31,895 nucleotides of DNA, taken from HGW-17 sp938004375. GTDB taxonomy: Bacteria > Myxococcota_A > Polyangia > HGW-17. The stretch lies in contig DAIRVS010000037.1 of the NCBI GenBank assembly GCA_036802685.1, positions 1 to 31,895 on the forward strand, in the 5' to 3' direction. Numbering within the stretch: position 1 is the stretch's first letter; every line of letters starts with the position of its first letter. Below, piece after piece: positions 1 through 9,000 of the stretch. The position numbers and the translations under genes are program-made. The notes below the pieces were generated by a model, which saw only the letters and a program-made list of their open reading frames with translations, had not been told where the DNA came from and made no database searches.

Positions 1-1
1 G

Positions 2-1012
2 CGGTTCGCCCTGGACGAGAACCAGCTCAAGCCCTACCTGCAGCTGGACAAGCTGCGCGAGGCCATGTTCTGGGTGGCGCAGGAGTTGTTCGAGCTCACC
101 TTCACCCGGCTCGAGGGCGCGCCCGTGTTCCACCCGGACGTCACCGTCTGGCTGGTCTCCCACCAGACGACGAAGCGGCCCGTGGGCGTGTTCTACTTTG
201 ACCCCTTCGCCCGCGCGGCCAAGCGCTCGGGGGCCTGGGCCAGCCCCTACCGCCTGCACGAGGGCTTCGACCGCCCGGTGCTCCCCGTCGTGTCCAACAA
301 CTGCAACTTCCTGAAGGGCAAGGAAGGGGAGCCCGTCCTGGTCTCGTGGACCGACGCCACCACCTTGTTCCACGAGTTCGGCCACGCCCTGCACGGGTTG
401 TTGTCCGAGGCCCGCTACCCGTCCCTGGCCGGCACCCAGGTGTACCGCGACTACGTCGAGCTCCCGTCCCAGATCCTCGAGCACTGGCTGCCCACCCCGG
501 GCGTGCTCGGCCGCTTCGCCCTGCACGTGGAGACGGGCAAGCCCATCCCCGACGAGCTGGTGAAGAAGCTCGAGCGGGCCGCCACCTTCAACCAGGGATA
601 CTTCACCGTCGAATACCTCGCGAGCGCGTACGTGGACCTGAAACTGCACCTGTCCACGCAGGATTCCATCGACCCGGCCGCCTTCGAGCGCGACACCCTG
701 AAGGCGCTGGGCATGCCGTCCGAGCTCGTCATGCGGCACCGCACTCCGCATTTCGCGCACATCTTCTCGAGCGACGCCTACTCGGCCGGCTACTACAGTT
801 ACCTTTGGGCCGACGTCCTCACCGCCGACGGCTTCGACGCCTTCCTCGAAGGGCAGGGGCCCATGGACAAGGCGGTGGCCAGGCGCTTTCGCGAGAACGT
901 CCTCTCGGTGGGCAACACCGTCGACCCGGCCGACGGCTACCGCAGGTTCCGCGGCAAGGAGCCCACCGTGGCCCCCCTCATGCGCAAGCGCGGCTTCCCG
1001 GTCCCGAAGTGA
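2..1012 (+). CDS. M3 family zinc metallopeptidase (oligopeptidase), 3' end only
   Basis: This is the C-terminal part of a thimet-oligopeptidase/oligopeptidase A/Dcp-type M3 peptidase, a cytoplasmic enzyme family that cleaves short peptides. The frame is open from the first bases of the window and reads through FALDENQLKPYLQLDKL, a typical M3 stretch, so the true start lies upstream; the internal ATG at 65 is not the start. The zinc-binding HEFGH motif is encoded at 371-385, and the downstream YVELPSQILEHW segment supplies the expected third zinc ligand Glu. The C-terminal region (SSDAYSAGYYSYLWADVLTAD, then the GNTVDPADGYRRFRGKEPT tail) is also characteristic of M3. The stop TGA is at 1010-1012. 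The next gene, on the opposite strand, ends 13 bp further on, so the two converge tightly. Family assignment is firm; the exact substrate class (dipeptidyl carboxypeptidase or oligopeptidase) is not determined. Confidence 0.93.
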   Translation, partial: RFALDENQLKPYLQLDKLREAMFWVAQELFELTFTRLEGAPVFHPDVTVWLVSHQTTKRPVGVFYFDPFARAAKRSGAWASPYRLHEGFDRPVLPVVSNNCNFLKGKEGEPVLVSWTDATTLFHEFGHALHGLLSEARYPSLAGTQVYRDYVELPSQILEHWLPTPGVLGRFALHVETGKPIPDELVKKLERAATFNQGYFTVEYLASAYVDLKLHLSTQDSIDPAAFERDTLKALGMPSELVMRHRTPHFAHIFSSDAYSAGYYSYLWADVLTADGFDAFLEGQGPMDKAVARRFRENVLSVGNTVDPADGYRRFRGKEPTVAPLMRKRGFPVPK

Positions 1013-1025
1013 GCTCGCTTCGGAG

Positions 1026-1784
1026 TTACCAGTCGATGTCCGACAAATCGTAGACGCCCATGGCGTGGAAGTTCCGCCAATCGGAGAGGGAAGGGGGCGT
1101 CGTGCCGGCGGCGAGCTGGCGCACGGCGGCTGGGAGCCCGCGGTTGGGGCGCCGGGTCAGGCCCTGCATGCGAGGCGAGAGGCACACCAGGGCGTCGGCG
1201 CAGCCCCCGGCGGCAGCGGGACTGCCGTTGCAGAACAGACACTGGAAGGGGTCGCAGCGCGCCAGCAGGCGGTTCTTCTGCACGCGGGAGGCGCGCTCCC
1301 CGGCGGCGAAGGCGGCGGCCTCGTCCGCGCCGAGCAGGAAGACGCCGGAGGAGGCGGCCTCGGTCTGGCCGCAGACGGTGCGGGTCCCGGGGTCGGGCAG
1401 GCTGTACAGCAGCACGAACGGGACCGCGCGGCGGGCCTCGGCCGTGGCCGTCAGGGTGATCAACTGCTGGCGGGTGCCGTCGGGGGCCGCCAGGCGGCTG
1501 ACGTAGTGGTCCCAGGTCCGGGTGAAGCGCCGGGCGAGGAGCACCAGCGGCAGGTGGGTGCGTTTTCCCAGGATCCACAGCGCCAGGGTCAACCCGGGCG
1601 CGGGGGCGTCCTGGCCGGCCTCGCGCAACAGGCGCCCGACGTGCGCGAACCGGAACCGCGGATCCAGCGCGCGCCACCGCCACAGCAGGGTGTCGGTGAC
1701 GGCGCTCTCGGGGACGTCGGGGACGTAGGATAAAAATTCAAGAAGCTCGCGGGAGAGCGCCCGCGTGGCGTCGAAGGGGGTCAT
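1026..1784 (-). CDS. hypothetical protein with clustered cysteines
   Basis: I do not recognise this 252-aa protein. The start is taken at the ATG complementary to 1782-1784 (MTPFDATRALSRELLEFL). A frame extending further upstream is a high-GC shadow that runs through the divergent lipoprotein gene. No signal peptide or membrane segment is visible. The central part contains CDPFQCLFCNG followed by GGCADALVC, giving several cysteines in about 25 residues that could bind a metal or an Fe-S cluster; this is inference. The N-terminal part looks helical and Arg/Leu-rich. The gene converges with the M3 peptidase and is divergent from the Cys-rich lipoprotein at 1968. A weak AGG-type ribosome-binding site precedes the start. 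Confidence 0.6.
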   Translation of the reverse strand: MTPFDATRALSRELLEFLSYVPDVPESAVTDTLLWRWRALDPRFRFAHVGRLLREAGQDAPAPGLTLALWILGKRTHLPLVLLARRFTRTWDHYVSRLAAPDGTRQQLITLTATAEARRAVPFVLLYSLPDPGTRTVCGQTEAASSGVFLLGADEAAAFAAGERASRVQKNRLLARCDPFQCLFCNGSPAAAGGCADALVCLSPRMQGLTRRPNRGLPAAVRQLAAGTTPPSLSDWRNFHAMGVYDLSDIDW

Positions 1785-1918
1785 CTCGCGCCTGCCGTTT
1801 CCGCCCGGTGAGAAGGGCTGGAACGACGCTACCGGACGGGCGCGAAAGATCAAGGAGAAAAAGCCTCGCCGGAAATACTTATTGAAGGGGGGCCGTTCTT
1901 CGGGGAGATTGTCGAAAC

Positions 1919-1934
1919 GCCGGCACGAGCCGGC
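1919..1934 (+). promoter_or_regulatory. small hairpin in the leader of the Cys-rich lipoprotein gene
   Basis: GCCGGC-ACGA-GCCGGC forms a perfect 6-bp stem with a 4-nt loop, about 33 bp before the ATG at 1968. It lies in the 184-bp divergent intergenic region between 1784 and 1968. It could be a leader hairpin or an operator, or chance in GC-rich DNA. The lipoprotein's ribosome-binding site GGAGG follows it, 5 nt before the ATG. Confidence 0.25.
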
Positions 1935-1967
1935 CCCGACCATAAACCGAAGGTTCAGGAGGTTCCC

Positions 1968-2780
1968 ATGAAGATTCGTTTCATCGTGTTTCTGTCCATG
2001 TTGTCGATGCTCATGGCCGCGTGCGAAGACGGCGCGACGCAGGAAGGCCCCGACGAAGTGGATCCGCGCCTGGAAGCGTTCGCCGCCGATCTGGCCGACT
2101 GGCACTGCAGCATGGACGAGGTGTGCTGCACCGCCGAAGACGACCGCTGGACGTTCCTGGCGACGACCTACGAATCCCACGAGGCCTGCGTCGAGGCCGA
2201 GAAGGCACGCCTCATCGACGGGCTCGCCCCCGAGCACACCACCTTGCGCCTGGACCGCCTCCAGGCCGTCTGGGAGGCGCACCTCGCCTACTACGGCACC
2301 GACTGCGACAGCCCGCCGGCGGACCGCTTCGTCGCGGGCGCCTACGACGACGCCGTGTCCGGGCTCTACGAAGGCACGGTCGCGGCCGGGGCGGCGTGCG
2401 ATTTCTCCTACGAGTGCGCGCCGGGGCTGCGCTGCGGCGAGGACCACACCTGCGTGACTTTGCCGGTCGAGGACGAGGCCTGCAACCTCAACGACGGCTG
2501 CGCCGACGGCCTGGTGTGCCACGTGCCGACCATGACCTGCGTGATCGCCCGCGCGGCCGGGGATCCGTGCGACTGGGAGCTCGAGATTCCGTGCCCGGAC
2601 GCCCACCACACGCTCACCTGCGACGAGGAGACCGACCTGTGCGTCGCCCAGTACGAGGACGGCGCCGCGTGCGTCTCGCACAACAACTGCCGCTCCCAGA
2701 TCTGCGGCGAGGACAACCTGTGCGCCCCGGGCACCGCCCCCCTGAGCGTCGCCGAGCAGTTCTGCCAGGCCGACCAGTGA
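1968..2780 (+). CDS. cysteine-rich lipoprotein (Dickkopf-like Cys-rich pattern)
   Basis: This 270-aa predicted lipoprotein starts MKIRFIVFLSMLSMLMAAC, a short signal peptide ending in the lipobox LMAAC with Cys19 as the lipidated residue. The GGAGG ribosome-binding site 5 nt before the ATG fixes the start. The first half of the mature protein carries a few cysteines (DWHCSMDEVCCTAEDD). The second half is a run of closely spaced repeats of the form GaaCd...C..GLrC....TCv (AGAACDFSYECAPGLRCGEDHTC, DEACNLNDGCADGLVCHVPTMTC, CVSHNNCRSQICGEDNLC). This resembles the disulphide-rich repeat of many myxobacterial surface lipoproteins. It is probably anchored in the outer membrane with disulphide-bonded repeats. 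No enzymatic motif is visible. A cluster of short direct repeats begins right after the stop codon. Confidence 0.82.
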   Translation: MKIRFIVFLSMLSMLMAACEDGATQEGPDEVDPRLEAFAADLADWHCSMDEVCCTAEDDRWTFLATTYESHEACVEAEKARLIDGLAPEHTTLRLDRLQAVWEAHLAYYGTDCDSPPADRFVAGAYDDAVSGLYEGTVAAGAACDFSYECAPGLRCGEDHTCVTLPVEDEACNLNDGCADGLVCHVPTMTCVIARAAGDPCDWELEIPCPDAHHTLTCDEETDLCVAQYEDGAACVSHNNCRSQICGEDNLCAPGTAPLSVAEQFCQADQ

Positions 2781-2839
2781 TGTACGAACCTACTGTACGA
2801 CTGTACGGTCCGACCAACTGTAGGACTGTAAGAACCTAC
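2780..2839. repeat. cluster of short CTGTAnGA direct repeats
   Basis: Directly after the lipoprotein stop lie five copies of an 8-bp motif: ATGTACGA (2780), CTGTACGA (2793), CTGTACGG (2801), CTGTAGGA (2818) and CTGTAAGA (2826). Two adjacent pairs are spaced by exactly 8 bp. The cluster is bracketed by two copies of TGTA(C/A)GAACCTAC, at 2782 and 2828. The remaining intergenic DNA to 3070 is AT-rich and I see no gene in it. The motif looks like a simple dispersed intergenic repeat; an iteron-like protein-binding array is the alternative. Confidence 0.55.
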
Positions 2840-3070
2840 CACGCCTCAGTTTCGAAATGGTATATCGCAAAATAAACAAGTGGGTTTTCAACCGTAACCA
2901 AAATCTAATTGGGAGCGTTTTGGAGAGAAAAAGATGGAAAAAAACCGTGAGTTGTGACGGGAAAACAGGGGCATAGGGCGATTTAGCGCAGCGATGAATG
3001 CATCTGGGCGGCGGCGATGCAGAGGGAATCGCCTGGAATTGGCGCTCGGGGCGCCTGAAAGCGAAGCGGG

Positions 3071-3979
3071 TCAGAGCTGGGCGTCGATGAAAACGCCCCA
3101 GTAGAGGCGCATCGCGAAGGTCCCCAGCGGGAATGGCGTGTCCCGGTTGCCGGCGCGAAACGCCTTTTTCGCCCCGTCGTAGGGCGCGAGGAACCGCTTC
3201 AGACGGAGAATCCAGGCGTTGCGCGCTTCCTCGTGCTTCGACGACACCTTTGGGTGGCGCGTGAACCGCTTCCACGGCGTCGTCGGTGCGTCGAACGGGT
3301 CAATCTTCAGGCACCCTTTGCGCCCGAGCCACGTCAGGCCCTTCGCCTCCCGGTCGGCGGCGATGGCGTCCTCGGTCTCCTCCACACGCCGCGCCAGATA
3401 CCGACCGTAGTCCTCACGGCTCATGGTGACCGGTCCCGGCGCCTGGGTGAGGACCAATTCCCGCGTAAGCAGCGTCGGGTCGTCGGTCCTGGCGAAGAAC
3501 TTCTTCGGGCGCTTTGTGATGATGCGGCCATTGGTGATTTGGGCGATGTTGGAGATGGCGCCTGGCCACAGGTGATGCTCCGAGACGAGCCCGGCCTTCA
3601 CAGGGTTGGTCAGCGTGTACACTATTTTATCGAGGATATCGCCGTGCTCGGGGAGCACGCAGTAATTGGGCCGGGCGCCGCCTTCCCACATGGCGCCGAA
3701 GCGGCCCAGGCTGCAGTTGACGTAGCGCGCAATATTTTGGTTCATGGCCTGAACGAAGAGCGGGGCGGTGCCGTCGGGGTCGGTGAGGACGATGTGCAAA
3801 TGGTTGCTCATCGCGCAGAAAGCGTGTATTAGCACGGGGTGCCGGGCCTGGGCGTCGGCGATGCAGTAGAGGATGGCCTCGCGGAGTTCTTTCGAGGGCC
3901 GCAGGAAGTAGCGGCGCTCGCTGGTGTTGCGGGTGAGCAAATAAGAGGTGTGCACGTCGTATGGGAAAGCCTGGACCAT
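3071..3979 (-). CDS. IS200-like / REP-associated tyrosine (Y1) transposase
   Basis: This protein of about 302 aa belongs to the Y1 transposase domain family (TnpA of IS200/IS605 and RAYT proteins), HUH single-strand DNA nucleases. It shows SNHLHIVL (HUH histidines about residues 60 and 62) and the conserved KIVYTLTNPVKAGLV segment around residue 120. The early TRNTSERRYFLRP motif is typical of solitary RAYT-type copies, as is a long C-terminal extension (DP.TLLTRELVL ... FAMRLYWGVF). The ATG at 3979 (MVQAFPYDVHTSYLL) is chosen because AGGAG lies 4 nt upstream; ATGs further upstream lack a ribosome-binding site. No tnpB or classical IS ends flank it, so it may be a domesticated RAYT acting on palindromic repeats. 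I could not assign the catalytic tyrosine with confidence. Confidence 0.85.
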   Translation of the reverse strand: MVQAFPYDVHTSYLLTRNTSERRYFLRPSKELREAILYCIADAQARHPVLIHAFCAMSNHLHIVLTDPDGTAPLFVQAMNQNIARYVNCSLGRFGAMWEGGARPNYCVLPEHGDILDKIVYTLTNPVKAGLVSEHHLWPGAISNIAQITNGRIITKRPKKFFARTDDPTLLTRELVLTQAPGPVTMSREDYGRYLARRVEETEDAIAADREAKGLTWLGRKGCLKIDPFDAPTTPWKRFTRHPKVSSKHEEARNAWILRLKRFLAPYDGAKKAFRAGNRDTPFPLGTFAMRLYWGVFIDAQL

Positions 3980-4126
3980 GGGACTCCTGGACGCGCCTGG
4001 GAGATTCCCGTCAGAGACGGACATCGGCGACGTCCACTTCATTGTCGTGTCCTGAAAACGACGGTTGCAGGAAAAACTCGGGAAGGGATCATTTCCGGTA
4101 TCCCGGGGCATCGCTGGTCCAATCAG

Positions 4127-4153
4127 ATTCCAGTATAAATGGAAAATTCCAGT
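4127..4153. repeat. short palindromic AT-rich motif upstream of the Y1 transposase
   Basis: ATTCCAGT occurs at 4127 and again at 4147, and TTCCA...TGGAA can pair to form a small hairpin. The 16-bp string AATGGAAAATTCCAGT (4138-4153) recurs exactly at 27172-27187, where the context also reads ATTCCAGTAT. RAYT proteins are known to act on short palindromes near their genes, so this could be a recognition element. A 16-bp AT-rich match is not strong evidence on its own. I see nothing else in 3980-4273 apart from a G-rich stretch at 4160-4220. Confidence 0.25.
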
Positions 4154-4273
4154 GGTGTGTCTCAGGGAGGGGGAAGGGGAAAACCGAGGCGTGGGGGGGC
4201 GAGGGATACGTGGAGGGGGCCGGCTCGCGTTCGCGGCGAAGGTCGAGGGGGAAGTCGCTTCGCGGACAGGGAC

Positions 4274-5929
4274 TCAACGCGGGTCGAAGAGCCAGGGATG
4301 CGCGCAGACGAGCGCGCCGGAGTCCTCCACCGCGCAGAGCTGGCCGGCGGTGGCGGCGATCGAGACGAAGCTCCCCCGTAACCGGGGTTCCCAGAGGCCG
4401 ATGATCTCCACGACCCCGTCCTCGCGCAGCGCGAAGCTCCAGGAGTCCTCCCCGGAGACGGCCAGCGCGGTGTAGCGCCGCATGGCGGGACTCGTGTCCG
4501 TCCCGTCGGGCGGGCCGAAGCCGACGCACGTCACGGCGCCGTCGCCGTCCAGCGCGCAGGCGTTCCACGAGCTCACCTCGATGTCGACGAAGTCCGAGCC
4601 CCGGGGTGCGACGGCGGTGATCCGGCCCTCCTCGTCCTGATCGACGAAGTCCCCGGCGCACTCGGCCGAACCGTCGATATCCACCCAGCAGACGGCGCTG
4701 CCGCCGAGGCCGATGGCGCGCAGCCCGGTGGTGTCGGCAGGCACCCGCGAGGTGTCGCCCCAGCAGGTCCAGTCCGCCTCACCCCGCCGGGCGCACGAGG
4801 TGGCGCCGCCCGCCTTCACCGCCGACCAGCCGGTGCCGGCCGGCGCCTGGAGCTGGCCCGCCGAGTCGTCGCCGAAGCACGTGAGCGCGCCGACGGCGTC
4901 CAGCGCACAGGCGTGGGCGCTGCCCATGGCGACGTGCTCGTATCCGGTTCCGGCGGGTGGCTCGAGATTCCAGTCATAGGCCGGATCCCCCGTGGACAGG
5001 CACTCGAGCGCCCCGGCCTGATCGATCGCGCAGATCACGCCGAACGCCGAGGCCACCTCGACGTACCGCTGGGCGTAGGGGAAGCGATACAGGCCCCAGC
5101 ATTCCATGTTCCCCGACTCGTGCAGCGCGCACCCGTGCCTGCCGCCGAGTGCGAGCGACGTGTAACCGCCCCCCGACGGCGCCGACAGGCGGTCCATAAA
5201 GTCCAGGCCCCAGCAGGAGATCCCGCCGGCCAGGTCGATGGCGCAGGCGTACCGGTCGCGCACGTCCACTTCGCGGTAACGTCCGGCGGGCGGGGCCGTG
5301 ACCCCCGTCGAGTCCCCGGGATCGTCCGAGAGGCAGCGCAGCGAATCGTCCTCGAGGATCACGCACACGTGCGACTCCACGGCGACCTTCTTCACGTGCT
5401 CGGTCAGGGCGTATTCTTCGGCTCCCCAGCCCCAGCACTCCAGTTGATCGTCGTCGGTCACCGCGCAGCAGAGCCCCTGTCCGCAGGAGAGGCTCCGGTG
5501 GCCGGCGTCCGTCGGCCAGACGTCGCCCGGCACCTCCCCCCAGCAGGTGATTTTTCCCAGGGAATCCAGCGCGCAACCGTATTCGTCGCCCAGATCCAGG
5601 GCGGTGAAGACCCCCGACGGCGGCTCCATGGCATGGCTCCCCATCCCGGTCCAGCAGAGCAGCCGGCCGTCGGTCCCAAGGCCGCAAGTCACGTAGTCGG
5701 TCATGCTCAGTTGGGTGAACCGCGGGGCGTCCATGGGGACCTGCAACCCGCCGGTGTCGTAGCCCCAGCAGGCCGCGCGCCCGGCGTCGTTGACGAAGCA
5801 GGTGCCGTAGCGGTTGGAGGCGAGGCTGCGGAACACGCCGGGCCCACGCGGGATCGGCTCCCCGTCGTCATGGTCGCAGGCGCCGGTCAGGGACATAGAT
5901 AATAAAAAAATAAGAAAACGAATTCGCAT
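4274..5929 (-). CDS. RCC1-repeat lipoprotein
   Basis: This is a 551-aa secreted lipoprotein starting MRIRFLIFLLSMSLTGAC; LTGAC is the lipobox and Cys18 the lipidated residue. The ATG at 5929 has GGAG six nt upstream, so a longer in-frame start is rejected. The mature protein consists of roughly a dozen degenerate repeats of about 35-40 residues with the pattern f..l..g..h.CALd..G.v.CWG......P.g (for example YACAIDLAGGISCWGLDF, HACALDAVGALTCFGDD). These are RCC1/BLIP-II-like blades, predicted to form a beta-propeller. Such proteins are abundant in myxobacteria and relatives. They lie on the cell surface or in the periplasm and mostly have unknown ligands. The many CxxG cysteines suggest disulphides. 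No catalytic site is apparent. Confidence 0.88.
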   Translation of the reverse strand: MRIRFLIFLLSMSLTGACDHDDGEPIPRGPGVFRSLASNRYGTCFVNDAGRAACWGYDTGGLQVPMDAPRFTQLSMTDYVTCGLGTDGRLLCWTGMGSHAMEPPSGVFTALDLGDEYGCALDSLGKITCWGEVPGDVWPTDAGHRSLSCGQGLCCAVTDDDQLECWGWGAEEYALTEHVKKVAVESHVCVILEDDSLRCLSDDPGDSTGVTAPPAGRYREVDVRDRYACAIDLAGGISCWGLDFMDRLSAPSGGGYTSLALGGRHGCALHESGNMECWGLYRFPYAQRYVEVASAFGVICAIDQAGALECLSTGDPAYDWNLEPPAGTGYEHVAMGSAHACALDAVGALTCFGDDSAGQLQAPAGTGWSAVKAGGATSCARRGEADWTCWGDTSRVPADTTGLRAIGLGGSAVCWVDIDGSAECAGDFVDQDEEGRITAVAPRGSDFVDIEVSSWNACALDGDGAVTCVGFGPPDGTDTSPAMRRYTALAVSGEDSWSFALREDGVVEIIGLWEPRLRGSFVSIAATAGQLCAVEDSGALVCAHPWLFDPR

Positions 5930-6039
5930 GACTGACTCCGGAGTCGAGGCGCGGAACTGCGCAATTTTCTCGACCTTCGCCAATCTAGCATGGTTGTACT
6001 TGCAGTGCCACCTGTGATGATGTTTGTTGCAACTCCTGT

Positions 6040-9000
6040 TTACGGTCTACCCAAATGATGGGTGAACACGCCGGCGGGGGCGCGCAGGTCGGCGGCCAGC
6101 TCCAGGATCCGGCGGTGGTGGGTGAACAGCAGCACCTGGGTGCGCAACGCCAGTTCGGCCAGGAGCTCCAGGCAGACGCGGCTGCGGGGGTCGTCGAAAC
6201 TGACCAGGAGGTCGTCGAGGATCAGCGGCATGGGCTCGGCGTTGGCCAGGTGCCGCTCCAGGCTCGCCAGGCGCAGGGCCAGGTACAACTGGTCCCGCGT
6301 GCCGGCGCTCATCCCCTCCATGGGCACCTCGCGGTGGTCGGGGCGTACGCCCAGCAGGACGGGCTTTCCCGCGTGGTCCAGCTCGTCCCGAAGCCCGGCG
6401 AACGACCCCAGGGTCAGCCGGGAGAAGAGCTCGCCGGCCTTGGCCAGCACGGGGGCTTGGTGCTGCCTGCGGTACCGCTCGATGTGCCGCTCCAGGATCA
6501 GGGACGCCATCTGCAGACGCAGGTATTGCCCGGCCCCCGCGACGATGGCGGCCAGTTGGGACTCGGCGTCCTCGGCGGCGGCCGCGGCCAGGGGACTGCC
6601 GTCCTTTTCCCCGATGCGGATCTGCAGGGTCCGGCGGTCGTCCCGCAGGACGTCGCGCTTGGCCGAAAGCTCTTCGAGCTCCCGCAGGCAGCGCTCGAGC
6701 TCCGCGTCCATGGCGTCGGCATCTGAGGCCAGGGCCTCAGCCTCGAGTTGCTCGAGCTCCAGACCGTCGCCATTGCTCCGCAGGCTCCGCTCCAGCGCGT
6801 CCAGGGCCGCGAGGTGCCCGCGCCTGGCGTCCGAGGCGGCCCCCGCCGTCACCAGGGTCTCGTCGTCGTCCACCCCGGCGGTGGCCCGCAGCCCGGCGAG
6901 TTTCTCGTCCGCGGTGCGGAGGGTGATCCCGGTGTCGTCGAACTCCCGGGTGAGCTCCCGGAGCTGGCCGAGGAGCTCGTCGAGCCTGGCCCGTGTCACC
7001 TTGGCCTCGTTCAGCTCCCGGTGGAGCTGGCCGGCCAGGATGAAGGCGTCCCGGCCCTCCCGGGGATAGCCGATGGACTCGGCGAAATCGTCCACCCGCT
7101 GCTCGAAGTCCGCCCGGACTTTCTCCATGCCATAGATGCGCTTGCGCGTCTCATCTGCCTTGTCGAGCTTTTCGAAGAACTGCGACAGTCTCTCGAAGGT
7201 CTCGGTGACCAGCTCCACGGGCGCCGAGGCGTCGACGCCCAGCCCCTCGATGGCCAGAGTCCAATCGCGGGTCCAGCCCTGCAGGGCGGTGTCCACCCGC
7301 TTCTGCTTCTCCGCGGCCTGCAGTCGCCAGCGGCGGACCTGATCCAGTTCGAGCTCGTACTGGCGTCGCGCCTTCAGCCGCTCGTCCTCCTGCCGGAGCC
7401 GCTGTTCGCACCAGGAGACCAGGGCCTCGAGCCCTTCGGCCGGCGGTTCCTCTCCGGCGAAGAGCCCCGGCAGTTCGCCCAGGAGGGACTCCCGCAGGGC
7501 CGCACACTTGCGGACCAGCGCCCGGTGGCCGTCAGCGAGGATCTCGACGGCCTGCAGTCTCTCGATGAGGCGCTCCGCGCGCAGGAGCCATTGCTTCATC
7601 TCCCGGGGGGTCCCGGCGGCGATCCCCAGGGTCTCCCAGACGGCGTTCCACCGGCCGGCGAGGGCCTCCTGGCGCAGGCGTAGCCCGTCCGCGGCCGCGT
7701 CGAGCCTGGACAGCGCCAGCCGCAGGCTCTCGCGCTGGGTCTCCAGCTCCGCCCGGCGCACGACCCGATCGGACGCCTCGCGGAGCCGGTCGGCCAGCCG
7801 GTCGGCGCCCTCGACCTTCCGCTCGAAGGTGCCCGCCACGTCCGGGTCGGTCGCGAACTCGCCCGGAGCATCCGGCGCCGCCTCCTGACGCACGTACCTG
7901 GCGCGGATGAATCCCCAGCAGGCGTCCCGGTCCCGCCTTGAGTCCGTCAACTCGGCCACGCTGGGGACGACCCCCGATTCCACGAGCACCCGGAGCTCGG
8001 CCTCGACGCGGGCGAGGGTCTCGTCGTGCTCCCGTTTCTTGCCCTCGAGGGCGCGTTCCTCCGCCAGCAGGGCGTCGTCCGCGCGTTCGAACCGGTCCAG
8101 GGTCTCGGCCACCGGCAGCGGCAGCCCCAGGAGCGATTCCATGTCGCCGCCGTAACACCCCAGGCGTTTGAACTCGGACGCACAGGCCAGGCGGTCGTGC
8201 TCCACCTGTTTACCGAGCTCGCCCGCGCGCTTTTCCACGTCTCCGGCCTTGCGGACCCCGGCGACGGCCGCCCGGAGCCGTTCGAGGTCCTGTCCCGCCG
8301 GGCCGAGGGACGCCAGCTTGTGCTCGAGCTGGGTCCGCTCCGCTTCCTGCTCGCGGCCATCGGCCTCGAGTTGGTCCCGCTCGAGGATCAGTTGGCCGGA
8401 CTTCTTCGCGAGCTCGGCCAGGAGCCGCTTCTTGTTCAACAGGGGGCGGAGCGCTTCGGCGTCGTCGAGGGTGGCGTCGGGGCGCACGCCCTTGAGCAAC
8501 AACTCGGCCTCGTTGCGCAGCTGCCGTCGCTTGCCGTCCTGCATGGGGAGGTCGGCCAGGGCCTTCTCGGCGGCGCCCAGCTGCTTGTGGAGCTCCAGGA
8601 GCTCGTCCTCGTGGTCGAGGAGCTCGGAGCGCACGTGCAGCAGGTCCGCCTCCTGTCGCAGCCGCGTCCCCTTGACGGTCAGGCGCTCCCGGGCTTCGAC
8701 GGCCTGGCGACGCTCCAGGAGGGCGCCGCGCACGGCGTCGCTGAAGTCAGCGGGCAAGAGCGCCACGTTCCTCAGGGTGTCCAGAATGGTCAGCAGGTTG
8801 CGGCGCTGGGCCAGATCCCCCCGCACCCGGCGGACCCGCTCCAGGCGGCTCCGGATCCGCAGCCGTTCGGCCAGGGCCTGCTCGACCTGGTCGAGCTCCG
8901 CGTCGATCGCCTGCAGATCTTTCTGCAGTTTCTGCCACTCGGCCACCGGCAGGCACGCGTCGCGGCTGAGCTTCTGGGCCTTTTTATATTCTGCCACGGC

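Noticed and set aside
1785..2681. N-terminal extension of the 252-aa hypothetical protein across the lipoprotein gene
   Set aside because: It would overlap a well supported divergent gene with a signal peptide and a strong ribosome-binding site.
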